NCBI GenBank assembly: GCA_003260075.1
Contig: QLIY01000002.1
Span: forward strand, 434,746 to 498,745
Length of the DNA stretch: 64,000 nucleotides
Origin: Phallusia mammillata
Lineage: Eukaryota > Chordata > Ascidiacea > Phlebobranchia > Ascidiidae
Direction: 5' to 3'
Position numbers and translations under genes: made by a program. Shown here piece by piece: positions 25,989 through 39,864 of the stretch; position 1 is the stretch's first letter; each line of letters starts with the position of its first letter. The notes below the pieces were generated by a model that did not search any database, was not told the DNA's origin, and worked only from the letters and a program-made list of their open reading frames with translations.

Positions 25989-28900
25989 TTAAATTATTTG
26001 TCGAGAATGTTTTCTGCAAATAAAATCCAGTAATTAAGCAACGATGCAAATACATGACATCTCCAAAGTCATTACTACCAATAGTTACACTGTACTTTGT
26101 AGCTGTCCAACACTACCTATACAAGTCTAGTACCTGCCAACATTTATCAACACGTTACATTTTGTACAGAAATGCACTCGCGACTGGCTACTTGATAAAC
26201 TAACTGGCATGTGAATAAAGAATCTCAACCTCTGCAGTCTGCATGCAATAGTAGCGCAAAGAAGGCTAGTTTCCATTTCTACGTGATAGAAATCTTTGAA
26301 TGGCGTAACAAATATGCTTGAGTTGCTCGCAGCTTTTCCATCTGACCTATCTGCGTGTTCACCAGTCTGACCGATTTGTTCACGACGTTGCGTTTCGCCG
26401 TTCAATCGGACTCGAAGTCTTGTAAAAGCGCCGAGTTCCGAGACGCGACTCTAAGCAAAGCGCAAATGATAATCGAATTAGTGGTCGGAGTCGTAAAGCA
26501 TTCTTAATTTTCCGTGACAAAGTAAAGCACACTTTCAAACTGAAAGCCGTTTTTCGGAAAAACACTTTTTTTAAAAGTTGCCTAAAAGTTTAATTTTGTA
26601 AAAAAATTGAACTTGGTTATAAAACACCCAAGTCCCAAAAGTATATCACGCAAAAGGTAACATACTAACACATGTAAACAAACATTTTTAGTAGCATTCT
26701 GTTACTATTATTGTCAATTGTCTATTCTCATTCAATGTCAATCAATTCGTAACTGTGTCAAAATGTTCAAAGCATCTCCAAATGCTTTCAAGCATTCTGC
26801 TGCAAATCTGATTTTAGCAAGTGAAAGAACAACGAGACGCTCGACCACCAAGCAAAGCGAGTCGTTTTTTTCCTTTAGCTTTATGGCCCCTTGCGTTACG
26901 AATTTCAGCCGGCATGGCGTTATCGAGCAAAAAAATGAGACCGTCTGTTGGACAACTTAGAAAGGAAACAGTTCTTCTTTACTATATACTCCGTCCTCGA
27001 CCTGCACGTTTTGCCGTGTTGGGCATTAAACACTATCACTAATACCCTGCCATTCCGTTTCAGTACCTAATACCTTCCGTGCATGGCCAGCTACTGACCA
27101 TACGGACGGACATCAAACAACCTCACCTCAAGGGTCAAGTTACGAACATGTTGCTGAGATCTTTACTTGGTTGGGTGTCAACGCAGCCAATTAAAGAATT
27201 ATCGCAAAACCTCATCGATTCAAAGTCTTAATTACGTCGCCTTACCAGCACTGCTGCACAGAAGTCACCTAGCTCAGTTGCAGTTAATCTAACCTTTTAT
27301 TCTTTGCACAATGTCATTGCTATTGAGAAAATACTATTCAACGCGTTTTACAACTATTTAGTGGCGAACATTTACGAAAAACGATTTTAAACAGAATTTG
27401 GATCACAACAACTTCTCTTGAAATGAATGCTTTAAATTTAACGTAACAGTTTGAAGTACAATAAAAGTACATTTGCTGTAACTCATTTTTAAACCTGAAT
27501 TTTTCAGTACCCCTGTAACATTTCTGTATGTTAGTAAACTCCGTAAGACCGTTTGGAACCAGCGCGAAATACGTATTTATAGGACCACTGTCAACACGAG
27601 GCCTAGGTGCGTTAAACTAGCAGTCGCGCTTCGACAATAAAATGAAGTTAATTCGGTAACTTGTGTCTCTTCGCAAAATAAAAATCTCAATAAACGCGCG
27701 CAGCTCCAGCCTCTCCCTACACTCTCTCTCCCAATCTCCTCTCCTTGTTTCTTCTATTCTCCTGGCGCTCCGGCGGCTCCACGCTTTGCGCGAATCTCAA
27801 AACCGAATACGTCAGACAGAAGAATGACCCAGGACTGGTTGTTTGTTTATATTGCAGTTTTGCGTGCAATATTGCTAAAAACCGCGTGTTTGTTGATATT
27901 AAAGGGTATTAACGGCGCTAGTGGACAGGCGGCTACAAGCCAATAACAGAATGTTTACCATGAAACCACCAGGCGTAATTACCTTCGTTCAAAAGCAAGT
28001 AATTATCAAGGCTATTTCCTAAACCGTGCCTGCTGCCTCGTGCAGTCAACGGCCAAACTGGTAATCACTTTGCGCTGAGTTGTAGCCCGAAAATACAAGG
28101 AAGGTGTATAGATCACAACTGAATGTAAATTTGAGGGGTTTCCGTGCAAAGAGAGGGCCGCTGATATAGATTGAGCGGGGCACTGTAGTTCTTTCCTTAC
28201 AGAAGCGATTGTTTCCGAACAATTGATCACACCAGTTACAGCGCATGTCTTTTCTCTACTTGTCTACACACCATTACTAATTTTCTTTGTTGTATAGTTT
28301 GCATGCTATCACTTCGAAGTGCTGATATCCAGTTACTTCAATACAGAATGCAAATGACAGCAAATGTGCATTGACTAATGTCTTGCACAACAATAAGTTA
28401 TCTATACAAAGGCGCATCATATGTCCGCGTGCTTTAGTAAGTGTTTCTACCACATTTGCATTTTCGCAAGATAAATGGTATACAATATATGTGAATATTA
28501 TGTAAGATAATTGAATTGTTGTTGTTTTATTTGACATATCTTACAAAAACGTACATCATGTATTGTTTTATAAAATAAGCATGTCTGCCAATGTGTTTTG
28601 CAAGCATAAAGTGCTTATAGGTCTGCCCAAGTAATTAAACATATTTTTTACTTCGGTGAACTTTCACCCAAATACAAATAAAAACGTTTCGGTTCCGGTT
28701 TTGCATTGCTTTTACACGCGCGCATTGCAAGTATAGCGACATAAAAAGTAATAACAATCGCGATTGTCGATAAAGAATGCCCGCATTCATTTCGAGGTTC
28801 GTGTCAAATCCGTCAGCAACCCAACCAGCAGCAGTTGCCGTCGAATATAAACTAAAGGTGGTGCACAAACTAACACAAATCAATGCGGTTTCACGGGCAA

Positions 28901-31721
28901 ACTGCTGGTTTACATTGGTGCCGAGATGTTTAGGTCTTCATCAGATTTTCGAATCTGGACTCACGGTTTAACACCGATAATCGGTCAGTTCTCCTTAGCA
29001 GTCCCTTCCTTAGCGACTTGCAGCTTTAACCGCCGAGTCTCAGTTCGCTTATAAGATTGCAATACCGATAGCTGGTTGTGTTGGACCGCTTGCCAACGAA
29101 GTACGATTTCGAGTCGGATAGAATATTTGTGGTCGCGATCTTTATCATTGGCGAACTTGAACGCTGCATTATGACCCGGTCGCGTCTGTCGACAATGAAA
29201 CGCTTTTTGGGATTATGACGTCGTAGCGGTCGTCTCGCGTGATGACGTGACGACGGTGGTTAATAGTTTAATAAAAGTAAACAAGCTTTCTGTAGTAAAA
29301 AAGTGGTTATACTGTTTATGTGGATGAAGATGCTAAAAATACAATATTAGCAATATCTTGCAAATAAAACGCATGTAGACGGAAAAAAAGAAGAAAAAAT
29401 AAATTGCATTTACTTGGACATTTGAAAACATTGTTTTTCAATATTAAGATTTTCTGAGGATTTGTGTTGTAACAAAACTAAGAAACCATTTTTGGTTTGC
29501 AAAAAATAGAATCGAAATAGTGGCCGTCTAGCGCCACAAGCGACGAAAAAATGGAAATTGTTTGCGTTAAATAAAGTGGGTATGCCAGTGTGAAAAGCAT
29601 TTAAAAAGTCGAAACACGCCAGTTTCATAGACACCCTTGGGCTAACTTAAACAACGTTCATGAAAGCAATGTTTTAACGTGGAAAAGTGCAGTGAAACAA
29701 TTTGAACAATCTTGGATGTAAAGAGAATGGATTTTGCTTGGCAGATCGTGAAATCTGATCCATCAGAAAGTATGGTTTAGAAACCACAAGACGAGATACA
29801 AACAACTTAAGGAGATTGTTGCAGCATATTTTGCAATTAACTTGGAAACAAGAACCTAAAAATCTGCAACCGACGCCTAAACCCGAAAAAGATAAGAAAA
29901 GGTTTTGTTACACAGTAAACATTTATACACAGAAACTAAAAGGGTTTGGCTTTGGCAGCAAAAAGGTCATAACAAGCAATGTTGACTCTCTATTAATGTA
30001 TTTTACCTTACACCCATGCTACCTAGTACCGGAAATACTGAAACGAGAATCAAAATTTCAAATATTTTGTTATCTTTCTGTGACATCAAAGTTTCAATCC
30101 TAATTTTATGGATAACATTAAAAAGGATAAAGAACCACAGAAATTGTTACTTGCTTTTATGCACAGCAAATGTTCTTTCCCACTAAAATAGGCATTTGCG
30201 CAAGCAAGCAGCTTAAAAGGAACGGTGGTTAAAATTTCTTTGAATCTATACTCACTTCTTTAAAAATGCATGTCATCATTTGCATTGAAACTTTTAAGTA
30301 ATCACTCTAACCGCCCTAATCTCTGTTTATTGTCGCCATTGCGAACAGATTTTTCGATAAGACTCTCGCGGTCTTCGAAACACGAACGCTTCCATTTGCA
30401 AAGTTTCTCGAGAAAATGTAGGTTATATAATTTTCTACGCTTTAATGCGATATTTTCCGGTGGTTTGAGGGTAAAGTGTAGAAAAGATTGGTTTGCAGAT
30501 AATACAAGTTCAACTATTTCCCGAGTTTTTAATTAGGCACAGCTAATTCTTGCAAAGCCCTGCTTTAAATGTAACCAACGCAAAACTATGTAGTCAATGC
30601 GGTTGATGAACGTTGTTTTATTTATAATATATACATATACAATTTATTATGACATATACAATTTGTAAGTTTGGAATCAAGTTTTGAACAATTTGCAAAA
30701 ACGTTTGTAAATAAATTAAATACATTTTATCGTAGAATTTTCAACAACAATAGTCATTGTTATTAATAATGCAAACAATCTACAGTAGTTTTTGGATCAT
30801 TCAAGCAATTTTCTTAGTACTGACGTATGAAGGCCTTTGGGCATAAACATTGATATTTAAATGTCGCCCAAATGTTCCACGACGTTCGTAATCTTTATGA
30901 GTTTGACAAACTGCGACCCCACCCTTTTTCCCGACGCACTGGTATGTGTTTATCATTGGTGGCGGCGATATTAATTAGCGACTGGTCGTGTGTATGAACG
31001 TGACCTAAGCGCACTTCGTTACGTGGCTTACAAGATAAATGATTGCTAAAGAAAAACATTTTTTTTCGCTGTTCGGCATTAGCCTACATCGCCAAAAACG
31101 TTTTTTTAGTTTGTTGTGTTGTTTTGTGGTGTTTACGCAACATTAGAAGTTTACAATTTTGAGGTGTCGCTAAAAAAATGAATCAATAATATTAATAAAT
31201 TAAACAGTTCAACAATTATTGATCATTTGTTATTGTTTTAAAATATTAAAGAAAAACAAATACCGATTTTTGGCATTCAATGTATGAATGCTTTCTAATT
31301 TTATTACCTTGTTTTGGCATTATATTGTTAGTATTTTTGTCCTAAAACCACACCACCCACTAAACACGTATTTTTGTTTTATGATTGTTTGCCTAAATCT
31401 GTCTGCAAAGTTTTTATCGTTTAGGCTATTTCATATGTTACTTTGAACAAATCCGAATGTTTATAATTTTGTGTTAACCATAAAAATGTGTCACATGTAA
31501 GACACCAAGAGTCAAATAGACACAGGAGAAGCGCACAGACATCTCACAAACCGAATTCGCAATTGTACATTCAATTTCAGTCACGCGATTTTAAACCAAG
31601 GGTGATATTTGTAGCAGTGTTAGTTTTACTACGTATCTCTCCTATCCGTTGACAATTGCTACAGAAAGAGAAATGTGACACAAAAACGCGAAACTTGCAA
31701 AACCAAATAACGATTTTTGGA
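25989..31721. other. Intergenic sequence upstream of Dach
   Basis: I found no convincing exon, RNA gene or transposon end in this 5.7 kb. A pyrimidine-rich CT stretch lies at 27705-27770. Open frames are short and have no recognisable motif. It may hold Dach regulatory DNA or undetected exons. Confidence 0.45.
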
Positions 31722-32225
31722 TCAAAGGGGAGAAGTTTCCGATTGCAGGGGCCCGTGCGTCATACATGAATTGTTAGTTGTTGTAAATGTGGCCGAGTTG
31801 TCAAAATCAATAAGCACTAGTGAGTTTCTCTCGCCATCACAAACATGAAGACCCATAACCGAGCAAATGCAGACTAAAATAGACCATCCTAAAGCCACCA
31901 CTACACCCCCCCCCCAATTGTTAGTTGTTGTAAATGTGGCCGAGTTGTCAAAATCAATAAGCAGTGGTGAGTTTCTCTCGCCATCACAAACATGAAGAGC
32001 CATAACCGAGCAAATGCAGACTAAAATAGACCACCCTAAAGCCACCACTACGAACTGTAATTGGCCAGTTGTTTTGGGGGAAAGTACTGTTCTCCTAACT
32101 CTCTCAACAAAGGTCATGCTGATTTTGAGCGCTCTTATTTCCAACAACACAGTGGAAATTAAGATTATCCATAGCAGCAAGAGATTGGGGTCGGAATTTA
32201 AATCTGAAAATTTGCTCGGGGTCAA
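31722..32225 (-). CDS. Unidentified two-TM open frame, internally duplicated by a C10 junction
   Basis: The open frame begins near a possible acceptor (AAATTTTCAG) and encodes two hydrophobic segments, one around LLLLWIILISTVLLEI and one around VALGWSILVCICSVMAL. A polar tail with DFDNSATFTTTNN follows. A 147-bp piece (31769-31905) is repeated at 31916-32052 across a C10 run, so the second hydrophobic segment appears twice. Because 147 is divisible by three, the frame survives. Without the duplication it would be about 118 residues. I do not recognise a family. Another C10 run at 32238-32247 lies just upstream, so any earlier exon may be lost. It could be a real membrane-protein exon or chance. 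Confidence 0.3.
   Translation of the reverse strand: MTPSKFSDLNSDPNLLLLWIILISTVLLEIRALKISMTFVERVRRTVLSPKTTGQLQFVVVALGWSILVCICSVMALHVCDGERNSPLLIDFDNSATFTTTNNWGGGVVVALGWSILVCICSVMGLHVCDGERNSLVLIDFDNSATFTTTNNSCMTHGPLQSETSPL
31769..32052. repeat. Direct duplication joined by C10 (fourth)
   Basis: 31769-31905 recurs at 31916-32052 with four substitutions (about 3%), separated by ten C (31906-31915). A further ten-C run at 32238-32247 has no visible flanking duplication. Confidence 0.9.
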
Positions 32226-33789
32226 GAGTTGATATGACCCCCCCCCCTACGCACCTAACAACACTGGACTTGTATGCTAAAATAGTTTGAAAATATTTCG
32301 AGGTCTTTGTATCAAATACACTTTGATGTGTCTGTATTTTTTTGAATTAGTTTATTTATTAGTTTTAATGTCAAAATCGCATCGAAATTATAAAATACAA
32401 AGTAATTTCGGCAAAAGTTGACCAACTACGAATTTAGAGCAAATCATAATTCCTTTTGTAGAATAGATGCAGTAAGTGTTTCAGTATTTAAACGATTGTT
32501 GGAAAAAAATGTATTTTTGATTTAAATACCAAATCAACAACTATTACACTAAAACGTTCTGCTTGCAGTTGTTTAAAATTCAATGTATTAATATCACCAA
32601 GCTTTCCACACAAAAAACTAAATTGCAGTCTGTAATGATTTAAGTATGTTTTAAATGCAGGCAAAAGAAATCACTCGTGGCATTGAAAAAGTTTGCGACA
32701 AAGATTTTGATGGGTTACTTTTTGCTCCACACCTCCATCTAGTGATTGTATTTTGGCGTAATGTTTCCCGCCATGCGCTGGGCTGCATTGCCTTCCACGC
32801 ATTATTTGTTCGTTTGTTTCATTTATATCAGTGGTTCTCAAACTTTTTTATTGTCGGGGCCAAAAGGTATTTTTTAAGTGTGAAGGGAACCGCAAGAAAA
32901 CGAAACCTTGAGAAAATCACTAAAGAATATGACTTTGAAAGTTAAAATAGCAATGTTTGGTGGTTTTCTTAGGTCTGGTGCGAGCCGCAGCGGCCCCGAA
33001 AACCGAGTTTGAGAACCACTGATTTATATCCTCGGTGGGCGGGCAACGCCTGAATGCGCTACGCTCACAATAAGTTCGCCGTGGAGCAGCTTGTATATTG
33101 CAAGTATGTTGAATCATTTTTTAGTAGATTTTTTCTACTTTGGGTGACCTCAACTTAGTTCATACCATAGGGAAGGGTTGGATACCGCTCAAGGAAACTA
33201 CGTATTTGGAGAATTAAGCCAAGTTGGGGAATAAAGCCAACATGCTCGTACCCATACACAGGCCTTTAGTTTGTTGCACTAACAACTGAAATTTGTGAGT
33301 GTTCAGAGAAAAAACCGCTATATTACGTTTCGTTGTCTATAGCTGAGTTTCAGTAACGACTGCTTTACCGGACTGTCAAGTTATATGACATGGTACAGTA
33401 CACAAGGGGCTTGATAAACGAACTTTTATTTTACAACATTAAATATTTTTCAATGAAAAAAAGGTTTCAGTCTCCACAAATTAGTGTAAAGAATCATTTC
33501 CAAATTTGCTTTATGCTCTTTGAAAAACACACTTCAATCACTTGTGTAATACCTGTACCAGAGTGCAACATGCCAAATAAATTAGCACATTTTAAATTTT
33601 TTCTGCTAAATTAAGATTGCTATCACACATATTTAATATTTCTTTTTGTAACACTAATTGTAGAATGCAGTGTACATCAGTGTTGTTAAATACAAAAAGA
33701 CCAGAGCAGCAGATCTTGCATCCAATATCCATGTTTGAAATCTCTCGCATAATGAAGATGTCAACCAAATAAGCTAGACAACTAAAAGA
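32226..33789. other. Intergenic sequence left of TMEM33
   Basis: Apart from the C10 run at 32238 and the hAT MITE at 32829-33021, nothing was recognised. The part nearest 33789 is presumably the TMEM33 3' untranslated region and flank. Confidence 0.6.
32829..33021. mobile_element. Non-autonomous hAT-type MITE, 193 bp
   Basis: Perfect 16-bp terminal inverted repeats CAGTGGTTCTCAAACT and AGTTTGAGAACCACTG are flanked by perfect 8-bp target duplications ATTTATAT (32821-32828 and 33022-33029). This is the classic hAT signature. There is no transposase. The intact TSD and TIRs suggest a fairly recent insertion. Confidence 0.92.
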
Positions 33790-36700
33790 CTACTGCTGCT
33801 GCTGCTGTTCAGGCTGCACTGATGGAGCTAAGTTACTAATAGCTGAAATCATTCTTATAATGAGTGATGCCAAAAATTGTGGACAATTTGGATTCCTTGA
33901 CATTGATTCAGCTACCATTCTCAGTTCATAGAACACCATCCTAAATAGAAACAATTACATAAGAGCTAAGAAGGGTAGTGCTTGTTTGATAAATAAAATT
34001 CACAACACTATACCGGGACTTAAAAAGTAGTTTAATCAAAACATAACAGCCAGAGAGCTCATGTGTACACAGAGTTGCCATTGACTTGAAGCCCAAAATA
34101 AGGACAACCGCAAAAATATATTTTCGTACGAAACGAAACAAACATTGTGAACAAATCTTTGCCTTATATATGAGCAATGACACACCATATGCAATATTTG
34201 GGATAGAAAAAAATCTGCTGCAGCAACTCCTTGTTTGTAGAAAATACTTCGTGCATCTCACAACCGCTTAGGTCTAGGTTTACTTGTAGCAGGGATTTGA
34301 CCAGTAATTGTTGAAAATAAGACAAAAGAAGGACTTAAGTCAAAAATAAGGACATTTCTTAGAAATAAGGACAATGAACTTTTCTAAGACATAGCCCTTC
34401 AAAATAAGGACAAATCTTAGAAATAAGGACGTTATGGCAACCCTGCATATAGCGCTATTGAAGTTGTTGGGAGGTTTAATAAAAACGTAACATTAAAACA
34501 AGTATTGTACCTAAATACAATATTTGCCTAGCACTGGCTGTTCCGTGTTTCATAGTTTTCCGTGCAAACGGTTTTGCTAAACGTAAGAAAACTTGTTGAT
34601 CTCGTTTCGGTTCAGACAAGGTTTAAATGTTATATTATTCTTAAAGTCCCTGTGTATACAGGACACATCTTAGTAAAGAATTTCAACTGGGGAGGAATTT
34701 TGAAACTTTAATAACATGAGTGAAATTTACTTCAATTTTTACAGGTTGTTTGTAAACAGACACTTAAGCTCTGGGAATATAACATGTGAAGTTGATAAAA
34801 GACTCAATTTTAAATGATCTTTGTGTGGTTTAGCATCTACTAATCTATTGGGTATGAATAAAATGTTTTCAATTGTTAAGTAAGGAAATTGTTGCAATAG
34901 GTGGGGAACCACTGCTCTGGCCATTGTGTTTTTGATTAAATGTACACAATATAACTCATTTGCTAAAGATATTTTAGCAGCTACATACCTTGAATATGGG
35001 TTCCTTCTTGAAAGGTATCTGTATTGCAAAAATTTGTAGTACAAAAATGGTGCAAACAAAGTGGCTCGACCCCTAAAACAAGAGTTTTTGATTAATTAGT
35101 AAAAAGTGCAATGCATTTATACTTTCACTAAGCTTTCAAAAATATTTCAAAGTTTTAGCTGAAATACAAAATGAGCAATTCTACAAACAAATCACATTAT
35201 TGTATTCCCTCAAAAGTCAATTTAAAAATAATATATTTTTCTTATTTTTGATGTCAAAATAGACAAAGATTATCTACAGCAGTGCTACTCAATCTTTCTA
35301 GTGCAGAGTAACAGTAGTTCTCTTACTGTCATGCAGTGTATTAGTGGCACATTTAAAAAAAAACTCTTTGTACACAAAGTAAAAAAAAACTTGTTTTTTT
35401 TATGTAAACAAAACCATAATGTTTTAGTCTATAGCAGTGGTCGGCAAACGCCGGTCCGCGGCCCGGTACCGGTCCGTGAGGAGTTCATTACCGGGCCGTA
35501 TACTTTTTCATGTTAAATGCTATAAAACTTTTTGCCCATGTATCCCAGGCATAATAAACTAATTTAAGCGTTTTTATAGCTATATATTTGTAGTTTTTTG
35601 AAGAACGGTCCGCGATGAAATTTTAGTTTCAAAACCGGTCCGCAGTGCAAAAAAGGTTGCCGACCCCTGGTCTATAGGACACAAGTCCTATTATATGATA
35701 ACTACCTTCAAATCAACTTACGATATCAGCATCATAAATACAGTTGGCATCAATAAAATCTCATTCAGCGCTGTAAATCGAAACAAAACAGCCTGGTTCT
35801 TAGCAATGTGGTTTATGATTTTCCTGGCAAATGGATAAGAGTTTGATCCATGCATATCCATAATTTGGCGAGTAAAACTGCTGGCATGAAGCACCCCAAA
35901 TACAATAACAGGCATCAGTGCAACTGCAAAAAAATCAAATGTGGTACCTCATATCCAGGATGCCAAGGTTTTTATGTGATGAAAGGATCAGTGTTTTTTT
36001 GCAATAGAGTAAACCTAGGTTTAACTGGATTCGATTAATCCGGATCTTTGCCTAATTAGGACAAAACCTGAGATACAGATGATTTGTAATGTGTTAAGGC
36101 CTAACTAATCGGCATTGGTTAATATGAATCTTTAAAACTTGAAGAATCCCCACATAGTCCAGACAAATTTTTTTGGTTCAAACCATGATTAAGCAAGGTG
36201 CTGTTTTTGTAATATAGACAGCTAACCTATATACAAACAACAAGACTTTTTAAGTTTACAAAAAGAAGTGTTCATTGACCAGAAGTTTTCAAAGAAGGGT
36301 ATCAAAAAAAACATGAAAAAAATCATACTTGTGATTGGATGACAAGACAAAAAAATCATTGAGAAAATTAAGTAGTGGCAGCTATCTTCTTGTGTGAGCA
36401 GAGCCAAGTGTTCTCGAGAAAAACGGAATTGTGGAACTCGCTGGTGTAACCTCAGTGCACATACAACAGCATTGGCAACTATAGCTCGCTGAAAGTATTG
36501 CCCCATTTCAAATGCACTGGAATAGAAATAGTTAAAACTGTAAAATAATCAGACTGTTTTATGTAACAAGTGCAAGCCATTTTAAAGATCTTTGGGGACA
36601 AATTTGATGCGGTACAACCCTAACAGCTAAATTTTATTCAAAATTAGAAAGCTTTTACACTTTGAGTGTACAAATTATAGCAGTAGAGCAAATGTTTTTG

Positions 36701-37478
36701 ACTTCTCGCTTTATATAGACATGCATCAGTAAAAAGTTAACACCAACAAAACCATAATTAAGAGTCTCATACCTGCAGAAAAACATGTACTGAATGCTGA
36801 GGATCACAGTGTACCACCTCATAACCCACATAGCAGTTCCAACTTTCTTTGCTGCCAAGAAGGCCTAACAAAAAACAATTAAATTCCAATTTCCAATTCA
36901 ACTGTGATCAAAACTACATAAATGATCTAAGTTCTGTTTAATTAGGTAAAGTAGTTGTACCAATAGTAGGCCTACCATATTTCCATCAACAAAAAGGAGG
37001 ACACATTATTGTAAAAAAAGCTTTCTTATGGTGCAAAAAGAAGAGCAAAAGATATTAGACGTTTTTTGGCACTCAAATGGTCCAATATGAAGTTTAGCAT
37101 TAATCACACTAAACTAAGGTTATATTTTCACAAAAGTGCTGTGTAAAATCCACCCATATTTATTCAAAAAATAAGGTGAAGATGTAGTTCTGGTCTGTTT
37201 TTAAAGGCATAACTGCACCATTGATATTCAGTAAATCAAAAAATTAAAAAGGAGGACATTTGGGCACTTTTTATGGTCCTCGGAGGACAACTTGCTTTTT
37301 GTTTAAAAGGAGGACATGTCCTCCAAAAAGAGGACGTATGGTAGTATATACCAATAGGCATATTTCACTAGTTTGACATAATTTTTATTTTAGGTGTTTA
37401 TTGCTTTACCAAAATTGATCCAGAATCTCTTGCTTCTTGTTGAGCTGTTTCATTTTGCTCTGGAGTGTTGTCAGACAT
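33790..37478 (-). CDS. TMEM33: Transmembrane protein 33 (TMEM33), 6 exons, complete
   Basis: Exons on the minus strand are 37410-37478, 36773-36864, 36329-36516, 35722-35923, 34989-35072 and 33790-33940. All have GT-AG introns and matching phases (0, 2, 1, 2, 2), giving 261 residues; human TMEM33 has 247. TMEM33 is a multi-pass ER and nuclear-envelope protein that interacts with reticulons and is tied to ER shape and stress responses. Diagnostic stretches are TAMWVMRW in exon 2, FQRAIVANAVVCALRLHQRV and EDSCHYLIFSMIF in exon 3, and GSNSYP and NEILLMP in exon 4. FLYYKFLQYRYLSRRNPYSR follows in exon 5. The last exon carries the ELRMVAE and CPQFL region and ends in a poly-Gln run encoded by CTG repeats on the plus strand, absent from the vertebrate protein. 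The start ATG at 37478 gives an acidic Gln/Glu-rich N-terminus of the usual length. Introns carry MITEs. Confidence 0.96.
34680..34914. mobile_element. Partial hAT MITE of the 9495-9740 family, in a TMEM33 intron
   Basis: It shares GGGGAGGAATTT, AATTTACTTxAATTTTTACA and CTCTGGGAATATAAC with the element at 9495-9740. Its right end AGGTGGGGAACCACTG is well preserved, while the left end is not recognisable and is probably decayed or deleted. Confidence 0.6.
35435..35669. mobile_element. Non-autonomous hAT-type MITE, 235 bp, in a TMEM33 intron
   Basis: The ends CAGTGGTCGGCAAACG and GGTTGCCGACCCCTG are imperfect inverted repeats. Perfect 8-bp target duplications GTCTATAG lie at 35427-35434 and 35670-35677. 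The interior is rich in CCGGTCCGCG-type words common in short hAT elements. It is non-coding. Confidence 0.88.
36972..37344. mobile_element. MITE-like element with GGAGGAC repeats, in TMEM33 intron 1
   Basis: The ends CTACCATAT and TATGGTAGT are inverted. Repeated AAAAAGGAGGACA words occur near both ends, and a palindrome GGAGGACATGTCCTCC lies near the right end. The target duplication is unclear, so class and exact limits are uncertain. Confidence 0.45.
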
Positions 37479-38630
37479 TTTGGTTGCTTTTTGTTCTTCT
37501 GGATTAAGGATCGTCAGTCAAACTAAAGCCGAAAGTGCTTTCTGCCTATAGGAGATTGTCAAAAAGTGATAGTCAAATAATAATATGCACTGTAAAACTA
37601 CTTCAAGAAACAGTGCACAACAATCAGTTGACACCAAAACAAATGGGTGCCGCTGCCGTTTAAAACTACAAGCCCGCCATGCAAAGCCCGCACTAAGACT
37701 AAGCCTCTGGTCTGGGTAGAAGAATACTTGAGATTGTTGGTATTATTTTCATTACAACCCTTACCCCAACCCAAATAGCGCCAATCGTGTGTACTTTTCG
37801 CAAAAATACATTCAGTGCGGGCTTAGCGGGCGGGAAGCATTGGACGGTGCCGAAACAAAATTCTCTACTTGAAATTGCCGGCAGTAAACCGTGATGAGGA
37901 ATCGTTCAATTACTGTGCCATAAAGATTGACGTAAAAGTAACTACATTTGATTTGACACTTTTAATAGCACTGAAAGGTACAGCAACATGTGACAAACAT
38001 ATTTCAAAAACGAAGAAAGCAATAGCATTTGTTTAAATTGCACATTTAAGTGGATTTAAAATTACATCTGCACGTCTTTTATGTATCAATTATCGAAATT
38101 AAAATAAAGAAACGATTGTAGATACTTTAACCAGAGACTACTAAGCTTAGTAGTCTCTGCTTTAGCCATGGTATACTATGCTTTAACACAAACGAAGGCA
38201 TATAACGACAAACTGTGGGTATTCAATTGTTTTGCAAATAATTTACTGATTTGTTGTTGCAAACAGATTTTTAACACGATTTTTTCGATTCATCGATACT
38301 TGCGAAAAAGGTGTGCAAGAACCATTCAAGCGTAACATGCCGCGCAATGCAATGAAAATTCTGCAGTTTTTTTAATTTCTTTCCGGTTTGCAATAAGATG
38401 CTTCCGGCTGGACAAGAATAGGTGATTTGGGATGACCTGCAAACTACTTCAATAGCAGCAAAGTTAAGTTACCTTCTTGTGCGAATTGGCTGCTCCAAAG
38501 TTAAAAAACTCCAAATAAGTCAAGTCCCCTTTATTGTAGAAAATGTTAATTTGACATCAAATAAAATTTGGTTGTTGCATTATTTTTTACAGTTATCACG
38601 TTTAAAGTTTCTTTAGTTTATTTGTTAATC
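37479..38630. promoter_or_regulatory. Shared upstream region of TMEM33 and dihydropyrimidinase
   Basis: The two genes are divergent and their coding starts lie 1.15 kb apart, so both promoters should lie here. A 28-bp perfect palindrome is at 38132-38159. No clear TATA or initiator could be assigned. A possible acceptor (TTTTTTACAG ending at 38592) precedes the dihydropyrimidinase ATG by about 40 bp. Confidence 0.55.
38132..38159. repeat. 28-bp perfect palindrome
   Basis: The left arm CAGAGACTACTAAG and right arm CTTAGTAGTCTCTG are exact reverse complements with no spacer. It could be a dimer-binding site, a cruciform-prone spot or a remnant of mobile DNA. Confidence 0.95.
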
Positions 38631-39671
<1,041 letters not shown>

Positions 39672-39864
39672 NNNNNNNNNNNNNNNNNNNNNNNNNNNNN
39701 NNNNNNNNNNNNNNNNNNNNNNNNNNNNNNNNNNNNNNNNNNNNNNNNNNNNNNNNNNNNNNNNNNNNNNNNNNNNNNNNNNNNNNNNNNNNNNNNNNNN
39801 NNNNNNNNNNNNNNNNNNNNNNNNNNNNNNNNNNNNNNNNNNNNNNNNNNNNNNNNNNNNNNNN
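39672..39864. other. Assembly gap, 193 n
   Basis: A run of n interrupts the fourth dihydropyrimidinase exon. The sequence to its right does not resume the gene, so the true distance or order across the gap is doubtful. Confidence 1.

Noticed and set aside
1..33000. tRNA genes
   Set aside because: The only A/B-box pair noticed (10089-10153) does not form a clean cloverleaf and continues into a dispersed repeat, so it was called a SINE candidate.
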